A stretch of DNA of 64,000 nucleotides from Saussurea involucrata (Eukaryota; Streptophyta; Magnoliopsida; Asterales; Asteraceae), in the NCBI GenBank assembly GCA_033807775.1, contig CM066326.1, positions 49,591,617 through 49,655,616 on the forward strand. Direction: 5' to 3'. Positions 46,388-58,078 of the stretch are shown one piece after another. The notes under the pieces are model-generated. The model ran no database searches and was not told the origin of the DNA. It worked only from the letters and a program-made list of their open reading frames with translations. Positions within the stretch are counted from its first letter, which is position 1; each line of letters opens with the position of its first letter. The position numbers and the translations under genes are program-made.

Positions 46388-49096
46388 GTATTTCAACTCT
46401 TGGAATGATAATTGGGCTTCTGTACACATATTCTAGAGGCATAAAGAAATTTGCAACCTTTTCATACTCTTCTTCACAACTTGATAATTCATCAAAATAG
46501 TGCTTTTCAAATTCTTCTTCAAACTTTGATGAATACTCAACTGTGCAATCCTTTTTACCCATCATATCAATTGGAGTTACCATTCTCAGACATCTGTGAA
46601 TATTCTGACCATTAAGAGCATTTACTAACACACAGTGCATTCTCCTTACCAATGTACTGTTCATTCTCCTTTGTTCAAACTCAGAAATCAAATTGCCTCC
46701 AGAGTATAGAACAATGTCAGAACAAGTATTTTCAGTCACCACTTCTTCTTCTTCTTTCATACTTTCAGAACTTTGATCGTCAGAACTATCCATTGTAATA
46801 TCCATGAACTCAGAACTTGAACTTGCCTTTTGCCTTTTCTCCCCCTTTTGATGATCATGAGAATCATCATCATCAAACTTTCTTTTCAAGGACTGAGTAG
46901 CACAAGATTCTGGAACAACAGCAGTTACAGGTACAGCTTCCAATGGTTTTGTCATAGCAGCCAAATGTGAACTAAAAACTTAAAGCAAGGAAGACTTCAT
47001 TTCATCCATGTTCTTTAGTACATCATGTTGAAACTTAGAGAAATCTTCTTTGATCTCCTTTTGATGAGTTTCCAAAGAGATTTTAACCATATCTACCTTT
47101 TCTTCAACAGACTTTGCTTTACCTTCCAACATAGTTCTGAGATCCTTGACTTCATTTTTCAAATAAGTCACCTCATTCTCCAAGTTCTGAACCTTAACTC
47201 CCATATCATGATAATTGTTTTGCATCTTTCCAAATTCAGAAGGTAACAGCGGTAACCCTGGAACAACTGATGAACCAATTTTCATATGTTCAGAGAACAT
47301 ATGGACTGTAGGTGTCACAGAGGCACCTAGTACAACAGATGTACTTTGTAAAGAGTCTTTTAAAATGTTCACCTCCCCAGGTCTTCCATCCAATCATTGA
47401 CACACAATATTAGGTATGTCTATGGAAGTTGTGACAGGAAAATGAATTCCCTGTGATGTGCTAGTGTACAAAGAAAATTCACGCTAAAAAGGGATATTAC
47501 TATGTAATCCAAACTCAATGTGAACAATTAAAGGTTGGGATTGATTACCAACCTCCAAATGAGTATGCAAAGGTTCCCTAGAATGAAATGAAATAGTAGT
47601 TTGTGGAATTTCTACTGAGTGGGTGTGGATAGGTATTTCAATGTCTACCATGGTCTCAGTGGTATTTTCAATATTAGTCATGAAGAATTGTGAACCAATA
47701 GCAGATGTGGGTGCCCGGTTTAGATCAGCTAGAACAGAGTCATCTCTTTTTTCTAACTCTGGCGACATTCCCTCATACTCACCACCCTCTATCTATTTTT
47801 CATTCTGATCACTACCCAAGCTCTCAGAATTTTCCCTCTCAGCACTCTGAGTCTGTTCTCCCACTTGAAGAAATTCCCCCTCTCTTTCTACATTAGACCC
47901 CTCACCTCTCCTCTCTTGGTTTTCCTCATGGGTAGGGACCTGAGGTTGTTCAAGTCCCATAGAGGTGCAATAAGCTTTTAATATCTCACTATCCATTGGA
48001 ATGTATGACCAAAGTGCTTTTGTCAATGGTTTATGAGCAGGAAAATTAACAAGCTTTAGAGAAGATGTCATTGTACCCATATAAAAGATTGGCCCATGTT
48101 CCTCATCTGCTCTTCTTGGAATATGAGGATTTTGCTTCAGTGCATACCATATAACCATTTGCCAGTATCTTTGATATGGAATGTAAGTCAGAGGCTTGTC
48201 TTTTGTTACTCCCCTCAGTGCTTTCTGATTTCTTTCAAATGTACTCTTCATATCCTCCCACAAGATAGAAGCGTAGTTGTAGTGCCTATTCTTCACCAAT
48301 CCATGAAATATCTGCATTATCTGTTTTGACCCCTGATCTGGTGAACTATGCTTTCCAGATAAACACCTGTTAACAATTGTAAAGAAACATGCCCAAATTG
48401 GAGGTAATTTATTTCTTCTGAATGATCTTAGATTTTTCAAGTCATCACAATAACCCAATCTCCTGAAATCAGCAACCATCTCCTCTGAAGTAGGTTCTTC
48501 ATCAAAGTCAGATCTTCCCTCCAAATCATCTTTTTCTGGCAATCTTAAATGATCCTTAGAAATCTAATATTCAGAGTTCATGAAACCCCCCCTACATTTG
48601 ATACAAACTCATTACCCTGCAATTCTAAATGCTTCCACCAATGTTGAATGTATTGCATAGGTACAGTTTTCTTCAAAGTAAACCATTTCTTAAAGGGATG
48701 ATATTTCAACAACTCTATGATTATCCTATGTTCTTCCTTAAACTTTGTTTCATCAAGTAACAAAACACAATTATTCTCCAAAATAGCCAAACATTCCTCT
48801 TCGGGTACTAACCTCTCCAATGGAATAGGTCTAGAAGACATCGCAGACCTTACTGCACTCTGTTGATGTTCAATGTTAGCATTACCCTGTTCTGCATCAC
48901 CCTCAGACTCAGCCATTTGCAATTCATTCACATTTTCTTCAACAGTCTGATTCTCTAAAACATTTCCTCCAATAACCGCCTCTACTACAACTACTCTTTC
49001 AGGCATCATAACTTCATTCTCTGAATCCAAAGAAGATTCTATTAATGTTCTTGCAGTGTGTAATAATCGAGTAGGAGTTTTTCTTGATGTAGACAT
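46388..49096 (-). pseudogene. C1 ORF3, third gene of family C, truncated by B2
   Basis: ATG at 49096 (MSTSRKTPTR). After a frameshift near 48560 one frame runs from 48542 to the B2 junction with stops near 47795, 47484, 47396 and 46980. Architecture matches A and B: N-domain (ECLAILENNCVLLLDETKF, WACFFTIVNRCLSG, NRHYNYASILWEDM, LTYIPYQRYWQMVIWYAL, NPHIPRR), acidic/Gln-rich middle, coiled coil (VKVQNLENEVTYLKNEVKDL), basic-acidic patch LKRKFDDDDSHDH aligning with B1 LKRRHDDQDDPDH, then part of the C-domain. More than 900 codons remain. Function unknown. Confidence 0.8.
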
Positions 49097-49330
49097 GATT
49101 GAGGTATAAGAGTTTGAAAGAATACAGAATCAAAGAACTCAAGAGTTTTGCGCAACACACCTTGCAATCTTAGAATTTGAATGAATTTGGAAGAGGGATT
49201 TTAAGATCTATTTAAAATCCGCGAAGCTGAAGGGTTTAAATAACTAACGATGCTCTTTGATAGAATGAAACAGTAACAAACGCCGTGTAATACCACCATA
49301 AGATTTTATTTCAGACGTGGTATTGTCAAT
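49097..49330 (-). promoter_or_regulatory. Possible ORF3 promoter of C1
   Basis: On the minus strand there is a TATTTAAA box (49235-49242) about 140 bp before the ORF3 ATG, with an ACGT core (CCACGTCT, 49313-49320) upstream. The leader is C/T-rich; I see no clear intron. Confidence 0.4.
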
Positions 49331-49377
49331 GAATAAGAAGCTTACACATGGTATTGGATAGAATTCAACACAAGTTA

Positions 49378-49640
49378 AAGTTCTGAATACCACATTCAGA
49401 ATTCTGAGATTGTATAGTCAGAAGTTCTGAGTATACAATTCAGAAGAATTACTTGTAACAAAAACACATTTTAAAATTCAACTTCTGATGATATAAATCT
49501 TTTAAACACATAGAAGTAGTTTGAATAGATTATTAACTCATTTTGTCATCAAAAGTCCGTCCCTCTTTAGATAAATTGAAATTTCTAAAAAAATTTAAAA
49601 TCTAACTTCTGACCTTGAAAACCTTTTTAAGGATTCAGAA
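49378..49640. repeat. TCAGAA/TTCTGA word cluster in C1
   Basis: About nine copies in 260 bp, often as inverted pairs such as TTCAGAATTCTGAG and TCAGAAGTTCTGAG. No gene. Confidence 0.75.
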
Positions 49641-49970
49641 GTAGTTTGAACAAGTTTAAGATGTCTGATTGTGCTGCTATGGGAACCCCAATGGCTACTA
49701 ATATTAAGTTAGATGTTGATCTCTCTGGAGTTTCAGTAGATAACAAGGTATATATGTGTATGATTGGTTCTCTACTTTATCTGACTGCAAGTAGGCCAGA
49801 TATAATGTTTGCTACATGCTTTTGTGCTAGATTTCAATCTAATCCAAAGGAATCTCATCTGCTAGCAGTTAAAAGAATCTTAAGATACCTTAAAGGATCA
49901 CCTGATTTAGTCCTTTGGTATCCAAAAGAAACTGATTTTGTTCAGAATTCTGAGTATCCTGATCAGAATT
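49640..49970 (+). pseudogene. pol: Inverted pol fragment (RT/RH junction), plus strand
   Basis: About 100 codons on the plus strand match the end of RT and start of RNase H of copia Pol: KMSDCAAMGTPMATN, MIGSLLYLTASRPDIMFAT, ESHLLAVKRILRYLKGS, LWYPKETDF. It carries family C words (TTCAGAATTCTGAG). C1 pol runs the other way, so this piece has been inverted or brought in. It is cut by the Cassandra insertion at 49971. Confidence 0.85.
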
Positions 49971-50603
49971 TGTAACACTCCGCTTACCACGACACAATAT
50001 TGTCCGCTTTGCCCCACTGGCTCACGGATTTTTTCTTGGCGACCTGGTAAGGTCTTCGCAAGGACTTCCCAGGAGGTCACCCATCCTAGTACTACTCCCA
50101 CCCAAGCACGCTTAACCACAGAGTTCCCAAGGAACCCGCATGCTTGTGGCCCCAAAACGCGTTGTGTCTGGTAAGGCCAAGGTTTACTAATATACCCAGC
50201 ATCTCTCCTGTCCACGGCCGATGTGGGATATGCCTAAGGTGTTACATACACCCCCCTAGGGACTCATCGTACTCGATGAGGTTTGCCCCACCATCCCGAA
50301 CGGCACAGGAGTGGCTCTGATACCATTTGTAACACCCCGCTTACCACTACACAATATTGTCCGCTTTGCCCCTCTGGCTCACGGCTTTGTTCTTGGCGAC
50401 CTGGCAAGGACTTCGCAAGGACTTCCCAGGAGGTCACCCATCCTGGTACTACTCCCACCCAAGCACGCTTAACCACAGAGTTGCCAAGGAACCCGCATGC
50501 TTGTGGCCCCAAAACGCGTTGTGTCTGGTAAGGCCAAGGTTTACTAATATACCCAGCATCTCTCCTGTCCACGGCCGATGTGGGATATGCCTAAGGTGTT
50601 ACA
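49971..50603 (-). mobile_element. Cassandra-type TRIM with 5S rRNA-derived LTRs, complete
   Basis: Two 276-bp LTRs (49971-50246 and 50328-50603), both TGTAACAC...GGTGTTACA, flank an 81-bp internal region. That region has a PBS (50314-50325) and a purine tract (minus strand TAGGGGGGTGTA at 50247-50258). Each LTR contains, on the minus strand, the 3' half of a 5S rRNA gene including TTAAGCGTGCTTGGG and AGGATGGGTGACCTCCTGGG. A non-autonomous element with LTR 5S sequence is what defines Cassandra. It encodes no protein and depends on enzymes of other elements. Confidence 0.93.
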
Positions 50604-51010
50604 CACATGTAATGTCCCAAAAATTACAAGAAAATTTAAAATTTTTAAAACATGCATTTCATTATAAAACAACCACAATTTAATAATCCGTAACTCAATT
50701 GTAGTTAACGTCGTTAACTCAAACAGTCAATAAAGTTTATGCAACGAAAATCTTATAAAATAAAATTCTAAAGGTTTGAAAGTGAAATTTAAACAATTCT
50801 CGACACCCCGCACTTAGTGTGTGTACCGTCAAGCTCGACTGCCGCTCGCACCTGAAATCACAACATATTGGGAAAAGGTAAGCTAAACGCTTAGTGAGTC
50901 CTACCACACAGGTAGGTAGCAACCCCACGTATATCGCCCCTACTCGCAAGTAGGCAACATCACCATCACCACGAATATAAAACCACATAATGTTTAATGT
51001 ATAAATACGA

Positions 51011-51180
51011 ACCTCGGTCCCACCGAGTACACCAAAAATATGTCGATACAAGCTCAGTCCCACCGAGTAAAGATAAAATAATTGTACTAGCTCAGTCCCA
51101 CCGAGCCCTCGGTCCCACCGAGTAAAGATAATATAATTGTACTAGCTCAGTCCCACCGAGCCCTCGGTCCCACCGAGCCC
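51011..51180. repeat. Hairpin-forming repeat CTC(G/A)GTCCCACCGAG
   Basis: Six or more copies of a 15-mer whose arms CTCGGT and ACCGAG pair around CCC, separated by AAAGATAA(A/T)ATAATTGTACTAG spacers in an imperfect tandem. Confidence 0.8.
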
Positions 51181-52354
51181 CCCCCAAGTCCCACTGAGGT
51201 GTACGCAAGCATAAATAATCCACATATAGATTCAACAAATCACAACTAATTATCACATCCCACTAGTTCACATAAACACACAATAACACGTAACAACACG
51301 TAGCACAAAATAACGATATGCATGAAATTCCTAACTACGTGGTGAGAGAACTCACCTCAAACGCACAGCTTATGACCTCAACCGCAACACGAACCGGCCA
51401 ACACCAGTTCACCTTTTTCCACCTAAATAAGCGTTAACAATTGTCAAAGTGACGCCCTAAACCAAAGCCACGACTACTAACTTTAAAAACACATTTTTCC
51501 AGTTTTTACTCTCAACACGCAGGTCTGTTCGGGACCTGTTTAACCCCTCATAAACTGATTAACCAGAAATATTTTAACATTAATCACAAAGTCCCATGTC
51601 TTAGGGTTCCAGGGACATATAGCACGCGCTCTAACGATTTTTCTACAATTTACTATGGATTTTACAAAACTGGTTTGCTGCACAGTGAAAAATGGTACCT
51701 TCCAGTACAAAACAGCAGTTTGACACTAGCTATGGTCCGAACTGGTTTTTTCGCAAAACATAAGAAACTTACTAGACTCAGAATGAGAGATTTTGGCACT
51801 AGTTTCACCCCAATACGACGTTCCTATAAAAAGTTATGGCTTTCCCAAAAAACAGTGACAGAAACTGCCAATTTCACATAAAATGACAACAAGACTTAAA
51901 ATAAATCTTAACCCATTAAGCCACGACTTAAGCATTCAGAACTGTGATTCCAGCAGACTTATTAATCAAGACTAAATGGGCTGAGCAGCCCGAGCACCAC
52001 CCTCTGCCACCTCCGGCAGAGGCGGCCGATGGCGGCGGCGGTGGTTAAGAACTTCCGACGAAACCACACCCCGAACACCGCCCATCCCGACTTACCCGCA
52101 ACCTCATACCCGCACACACCCACACCCCCGCACACGTGCACACTCCTACTGCCGCCACCCGGCGGCGCGCAGCGGCGGCCCCACCGTCGGCAGCCGTGGC
52201 TGCGGCGGTGGTGGTTTGTGATCGAAAAGACAACGGGGAAAGAAAACGGGTTAGATTCTTACCTCGAGACGGCGACGACACGACGGTAACCACATCGAAA
52301 CCGACGATGGTTCTCCTACGCCGGCGACCTCCTTCCTCCTCCTCTCCACCCACG

Positions 52355-52425
52355 CTTCCTCTCTCTCTCTCTCGGTCTCTCTCTCTAACCCTCTCGGTTT
52401 CTCTCTCTCTCTCTTCTCTTTTCCG
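52355..52425 (+). repeat. CT-rich microsatellite
   Basis: Runs of CTCTCTCTCTCT broken by GGT and AACC. Confidence 0.85.
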
Positions 52426-52755
52426 GCCGGCTACAACGAACGGGATGGGGAGAAAGGCCGTAGGGTTTTGTTTTTTTTTTCTTGTTTCTTCTTTGCTTCA
52501 CGCTCACGACACCACACAAACAAAAACATATGGATTTGGTTTATGAAAGCATGGGCCAAATCCTAGTCTTTTAGCCCTTTAACACTTTTAGCCCCTCAAC
52601 TACAACCTTCTCGCAATTAACCAAAATTCCGACATTTTTATAACGATTAGGTCCGATTCGACTAACCCCGTTAATGAAAACCACATTAAATCAAACTTAA
52701 AAGAAAAGAATTAATACTAATAAATTACATACCGGGATACGGGCTTTACAGAATT

Positions 52756-54325
52756 CTAAGTACCAGACTCAGATAATTCACCACTTGTATTTATTAAATT
52801 TGGACATTCTTTAGATGGACCAAAATCAGATATCACAATTGTTGCTTGGACCTCTGAGCTTCTTCCTTTCATCTCTTGAATCTTTTTAGTATTTCCATAA
52901 TCTGCATAAGATTCAGAAGTTAATTCCAGAAAAGCATCTTTAAACAATAAACTGAGTTCTGAACAATTAGGATTAGAATATAATTCAGAAGTCTTTGTTT
53001 TTGTCATATTCTGATTGAGTTCTGAACTGTCTTGATCAGAAATCTTTGCCTTTGACTCATCAAATGTAACATTGATGTTTTCCATAATTCTCTTGGTCCT
53101 TTGGTTGTAGATTCTGAAAGCTTTGGAAGTTAATGAATAACCAACAAAGAATCCTTCATCTGCTTTCTTGTCAAATTTACCAAGATTTTCTCTATCCTTG
53201 AGAACATAACATTTGCATCCAAAAACATGAAAAAAAAATTATCAGTGGCTTTCTGTTATTTATCAATTCATATGCAGTTTTATTTAGTCTTTTATTGATT
53301 AAAGTCCTGTTCTGAGTAAAACATGCAGTGGCAATTGCTTCAGCCCATAAAAAGGTTGGAAGATTGGAGTATGCCAACATGGTTCTTGCAGCTTCAACTA
53401 ATGTCCTATTATTTCTTTCAACAACTCCATTTCGTTGAGGAGTTTCGACAACAGAAAAGTTATGAGAAATCCCAGTTCTTTGTAAAAAGTTCTGAAGAGT
53501 CTCATTTCTGAATTCTGTTCCATTGTCACTCCTGATCTTCTGAACTGGAAGTTGCAAAAATACTTGAATCCTTTTGATGAAATTAATCAATACTTCTGCA
53601 ATATCAGATTTTGCTCTTAAGAATTCAATCCATGTATACCTAGAATACTCATCAGCAAAGACAAGCATGTACTTCTTCCCACCCATTGACTGAACTGCTA
53701 TAGGACCACATAAATCTGTGTGTATCATCTCTAATGGTGATTTGCATGAAGAATCCATTTTCAGCTTATGAGAACTTTTCTTCATTTTGCCCATCTCACA
53801 TGCTGAACACAATGAGTCCTTTTCAAACTTAATTTTTGGCAGTCCTTTAACCAACTGTTTGCCAACTAAATTGCTTAACTCCTTAAAATTCAAGTGAGAA
53901 CATCTTCTGTGCCATAACCAACATTCATTTGCAGTTGCATTTGACAGTAGACATACTGGAGTTAATGCTTTAATTTTTGAAAAATTGACCACAAATAAAT
54001 CCATGTGTCTTTTAGCCCAGAACACCTTTATCCCCTTCTCACTCAGAATTAAGCATCATGTTATGTTGAACTTGATCTCACAAAGACTATCTAAGAACTG
54101 ACTAATACTTAACAGATTATGCTACAATCCTTCCACATAGAAAACCTTTTGAATTGTTAAATCTTCTTTTGTTAAATCACCATATCCTTTAACTTGCCCT
54201 TTACTGTTATTTCCAAAATTAACTGCACCTCCATCTTTTTCTGTGAAATTTGTCAATGAATATTTCTGACCTGTCATGTGTCTTGATGCTCCTGAGTCTA
54301 AAAACCACACATGACAGCCCTGCAA
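52756..54325 (-). pseudogene. pol: C1 pol, protease and integrase part
   Basis: It opens at TTGCAG (54325), in frame six bases after the gag stop codon. Protease LDSGASRHMTG, stop near 54122, further stops near 54058, then pre-integrase WHRRCSHLNFKEL and CSACEMGKMK. The integrase has D in HTDLCGP, D in IRSDNGTEF and E in QRNGVVERNNRT (Arg for the usual Gln). A frameshift lies near 53192. The last readable part (53085-52756) is the variable region after integrase and ends in TAG at 52756. RT and RNase H should follow but are replaced by the insertions. Confidence 0.88.
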
Positions 54326-54331
54326 AAACAG

Positions 54332-57300
54332 TTAGTTAGATTTAGGTACCCATATCAGAATGGGTCCTTTTTTGTTAGCTTCAATCACAGATTTAACAAA
54401 AGTACCTTTAACTCTCCATTCATAATTTTCCTTTAAACACCATTTTCCTTGTACTTTTATGAAATCAGAATATCTTTTCTTTGAAAAATCATTTATTTTC
54501 ATTTTAAAAACTTTTGGTTGGGATTGAGAAACATTAATGGTCTTCTTATCTAGATTATGTTTTACTTTTGATTTGAAAGATGTTTTTGACTTTTGAGTCT
54601 TATGAGTAAGTTGAAATGATTGATTACTACATTGAACACATTTAAGATTCATTCTTGCAAGAGACAAAAGATCTGAATGAAAAGACTTTTTACTTTTATT
54701 CATAGTATTCAGATTACATTTGCATCTATTACAAGAACTATTCATTTTGGGTTCAGAAGTAGTATTGAAAGAAATCTTCTCAGAATTCTTTTTCAAGTCA
54801 TCTTTCCCTTTGCACTCTTCTTTTTCTGAAACATATAACTTTGCAGAATTAGTAAATACTCTAGATGATTCACCATGCTCAAAAGTTCTTGTTTCATTAA
54901 AGAATCCTTTATTTTCTTCTAAAGCTTTAATCTTAAAAAGATCACAATCAGATTTTAACTTCTCAAGCTCTTCTATTTTCAAGATATAAGCTTTATTTTC
55001 TTTTAAAGCTTATTCAAGTTTAAAGTCATCATCACAAAAATCATTTTCAAGTTCATCAAAACTTTTTCTTAACTCTTCAAGCTCTTGATTAACCAGCATA
55101 AGCCTATTTTCATGTTCTAAAAAGCTTTCTGACTTTGAGTTCTGAATAGTTTCTTCAGAACTCTGAACTGACTCAGAACTCTGAGCAGACTCAGAATTCT
55201 GACTTACTGACTCAGAATTCTGACTATCTGTCTCGGAATTTTCTTTGTTTTCAGAAACCTTACATGCATCATTAAAGCATACATTCTCAATGTCAGTATA
55301 GGAAAAACTTGGTTGTTTATCTTTATAACTAACATTCAGAGAATCGTACTTGAATTTAGCAGTATTATATCTTGGTTTTTCTTCAGTTGGTTTTGAAATT
55401 TCTTTCTTAACCTTGTCTTCTGAAATTTCTGATTTTTCTATCTTTGGTTCAGAAATATTTTCCTTTGCTTTTTCAAAACTTGATTTCTTTAAATTGTCAG
55501 AACTTGTTATTGAACTTGCTGGTCTCACAAAAGCTTCAACCAAATCTGGGATTTCTGGTTTAGGACCTTTTAACTCCTCAAAATTATAAAGATTCATTGG
55601 AGCCTTTTTCAAAATAGAATTTTCATCTAAACCCAATCCCATTTTTGGATTGTAGAATCTTGTATCCTTAACATTGCTTGTGAGAAGACTTAAAGTCTGT
55701 TGAGTTTGACCTCTTTTCAGATTAAGATCTTCCAACTCATTATTTTTTGTATACAAGTTCTTCCTTTCATTGAGCAACATTTCCACTTTAATGGATAAAT
55801 CACCTTTTTCTCCTTTTATTTCTGAAGTTCATTTTTCAAATCAGATATCTTTTTCAAAAGATCATAATTCTCTTTTCTGACATCCTGTTTCTCAACTTCT
55901 GTTTCCTCAAATCTTATTTTAAACATTTCTTTCTATTGTCTGAATTTGTTAACCAGAATTCTTTCACCTTTAATATGTTTTTTGAGGTAAACAAATTCAG
56001 ATTTCATGTTTCCAATTTGAATCATTAAGTCAATTTCAAGACTAGAGTGTACCTCAGCAGAAGATTCAAAACCAGCCTCTTCATAGTCTGAATCATCTTC
56101 ATCATTCATTTTGGCCATGTAGCTCTGCATTTGTGAAAAGTGAATGCACTCATCTTCATCAGATGAGTAGTATAGCCAATTTTCTTGTTCAGCCAAAAGA
56201 GCAATCCACTATCTTTGGTTTTGGCTAACTGAGCTTTCTTGACATAGTATTCATAGTCTTTGACCACTTTTACTTTACACTCTTTTGCAAAATGACCAGG
56301 TTTCCCACACTTGAAACATAAATCTTTTTCTTTCTTTTCTTCCTTCTCTTCTCTTTTCTCATACCTATTCTCTTCTCTATCATCCCTCTTTTTGTATCTC
56401 TCCTCTGAACTCCCCTGTCCATTCCTTCTGAATTTACCTTAATATTTCTTCTTTCCAAATCTTTTGTTGAAAGTATTGGTTAACAATGCCAACTTTTCAG
56501 CAATCAACTTCATATCAGCATCCTCATCAAATTCTTCTTCCTTTTCTGATTCCACTTCATTGGAATTTCAAAAAGAAACACGGATTTCTTATTTGACTTG
56601 CTAGTCTTGCCTTTAGAAAGAAAAACAAACTGTTCTGAACCAGTCTTCTTTTCTTCAACATTCTGTTTTACAGAATCTTCATGCTGATTTAGAATGCAAA
56701 ACAAGTCATTCAGATCTTCCTCGCACATGTCTTTATTCATCTGCAAACTTATGGCATAGCTTGACCACTCTGCATTAAGACAATTCAGAAATTTGTAATT
56801 GATTTCTGACTTAGTTTTCTTCAAACCATTTCTTCTGAGATCATTCAGAATTGTACAGAACTTATTGTACGTTTGTGTCAGACTTTCACTCTCCTTGGCT
56901 TTGAATATTTCATATGCATTTATGCACTGATTTAGTTTTGTCTAAATAGACTTTGTTGTACCAAGCATTTGCTTTTCCAATTCATCCCACATCTCCTTAG
57001 CGGATGTTCCACTATCAATTCCGTTAAAGATGTCATTTGGAATGGCCAAAGTTAACAGAGTAACAACCCTTTTATCTATTGCATGCCTCTTCTTTTGTGC
57101 TTCTGTATATTGTGATACAGATTTCTTCACTCTTGAAGTAGGAATCTCAGGTGTAGTATCTGTTGCAGGAGTAGCAACGACTTCAACATAAACTTCAATT
57201 GGACCTTCATGGATTGAGATCATCAGATTTTCATCAATGTTATCAAGAAATTGAATAATCCTGATCTTCCATTGTTGATATTCTTCAGGAATAAGAACAG

Positions 57301-57346
57301 GTGGTTTGGTTTCAGATCCTATAGAAAGAAATTCCTTGAATGACAT
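54332..57346 (-). pseudogene. gag: C1 gag, long coiled-coil Gag with frameshifts
   Basis: ATG at 57346. The copia Gag domain is readable (EEYQQWKIRIIQFLDN, KEMWDELEKQML, SLTQTYNKFCTILNDL, CLNAEWSSYAIS). TAG near 56942 and frameshifts near 56510-56570 break it. A CCHC knuckle (CFKCGKPGHFAKEC) lies at about 56278-56319. A long charged coiled-coil tail follows (55786-55010, with QNSESVQSSE-like repeats) to the end IWVPKSN and TAA at 54332-54334. Codon choice is rich in TCAGAA/TTCTGA words. Confidence 0.88.
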
Positions 57347-57548
57347 GATTGTAAGAAAATTTAAATCGATTCAACAAAATCAAATTCAAATATCTTGATC
57401 GACGAACACAAAGAATTCCAGAATTCAAATGAATTCAAGAATTACGAGTAGCAGCGGAATTCAATTCTATCGAACAGATCAAGAAATCTTCAAGAACAGT
57501 AGATTGACTAGAATCTTCACAAATCTTGAATGAATTTGTTGTTGTTTG

Positions 57549-57560
57549 GCTCTGATACCA
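57549..57560 (-). other. Primer-binding site of C1
   Basis: TGGTATCAGAGC on the minus strand, two bases from the LTR at 57563. Confidence 0.9.
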
Positions 57561-57562
57561 AT

Positions 57563-58078
57563 TGTAGGAACCAGGATTGATCTTACAATCAATATTAACA
57601 ATCAAGAACACAATCAAAGCATATAAATATCGAGAATTGATGCAAAATGTTTTGTATTCAATGAAGAACAGATTACAGATCTAGAGAGAGAAATCTCCGA
57701 AAGATTACAAGACTTAATACGAAAGTTAGTTAGCTTACAGTTGCTAACAGCTATATATATACTGTATGGAAATACTAAAGCTATAGTACATATACAAAAC
57801 AGACCATTAGAACAATGACACGTGTTCTAATATATAACTGAATTACAAAGATAGAAAATGTCTAAGTCATAAGTTCTGAACCACTTGTTCAGAACTTCTG
57901 AACACTATTCTGATAAAGTATACTCAGAACATAACACTTGAGCATATAACATTTTCTTCTTCTTCAGAACTTCTGAGTTCTCTTTCTCAGAAGTCTGAGT
58001 CTTTACACCAGATATGAACACAGCACTTTGACATACTTTCCATCAGAACTTCTGAGTCTTTTTTCTCAGAAGTCTGAG
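57563..58078 (-). repeat. 5' LTR of C1, cut by AB1
   Basis: LTR sequence ending (minus strand) GGTTCCTACA next to the PBS. It carries about eleven TCAGAA/TTCTGA words in 57872-58074. AB1 begins at 58079; CTGAG (58074-58078) is its presumed target-site duplication. Confidence 0.83.

Larger units (their letters stand above)
50604..52750. mobile_element. Probable solo LTR of a large (gypsy-like) element, about 2.14 kb
   Basis: Sequence from TGTAATGTCCC (50608) to GGGCTTTACA (52750) has LTR-like ends and no credible gene. It contains hairpin repeats (51011-51180), a GC-rich GGCGGC area (51998-52210) and a CT microsatellite (52355-52425). GAATT lies immediately right (52751-52755) and also left of Cassandra (49966-49970), so GAATT flanks the Cassandra-plus-LTR composite. 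TTACA at 50599-50603 and 52746-52750 could be the duplication of the inner insertion. Confidence 0.6.
46388..58078 (-). mobile_element. C1: family C Sirevirus-type retrotransposon, heavily nested and rearranged
   Basis: From right to left: 5' LTR part (57563-58078), PBS (57549-57560), gag (54332-57346), PR-IN (52756-54325), then foreign insertions (49971-52750), an inverted RH fragment (49640-49970), ORF3 promoter, and ORF3 (46388-49096). RT is missing. The 3' end and 3' LTR are not seen. Dense TCAGAA/TTCTGA words mark the family. Confidence 0.85.

Noticed and set aside
50000..50160. A functional 5S rRNA gene
   Set aside because: Only the 3' half is recognisable, it has mismatches, and it lies within LTRs of a TRIM element.
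50357..50683. Frames of about 100 aa over the 5S-like repeats (also 49907-50215, 50264-50572)
   Set aside because: They cover Cassandra LTRs, which are non-coding and carry 5S rRNA-derived sequence; the duplicates simply reflect the two LTRs.
52029..52546. GC-rich frames (86-136 aa) with Pro/Ala/Thr/Ser runs
   Set aside because: Low-complexity GGC and CT repeats inside a solo LTR; no start context, domain or partner supports a gene.
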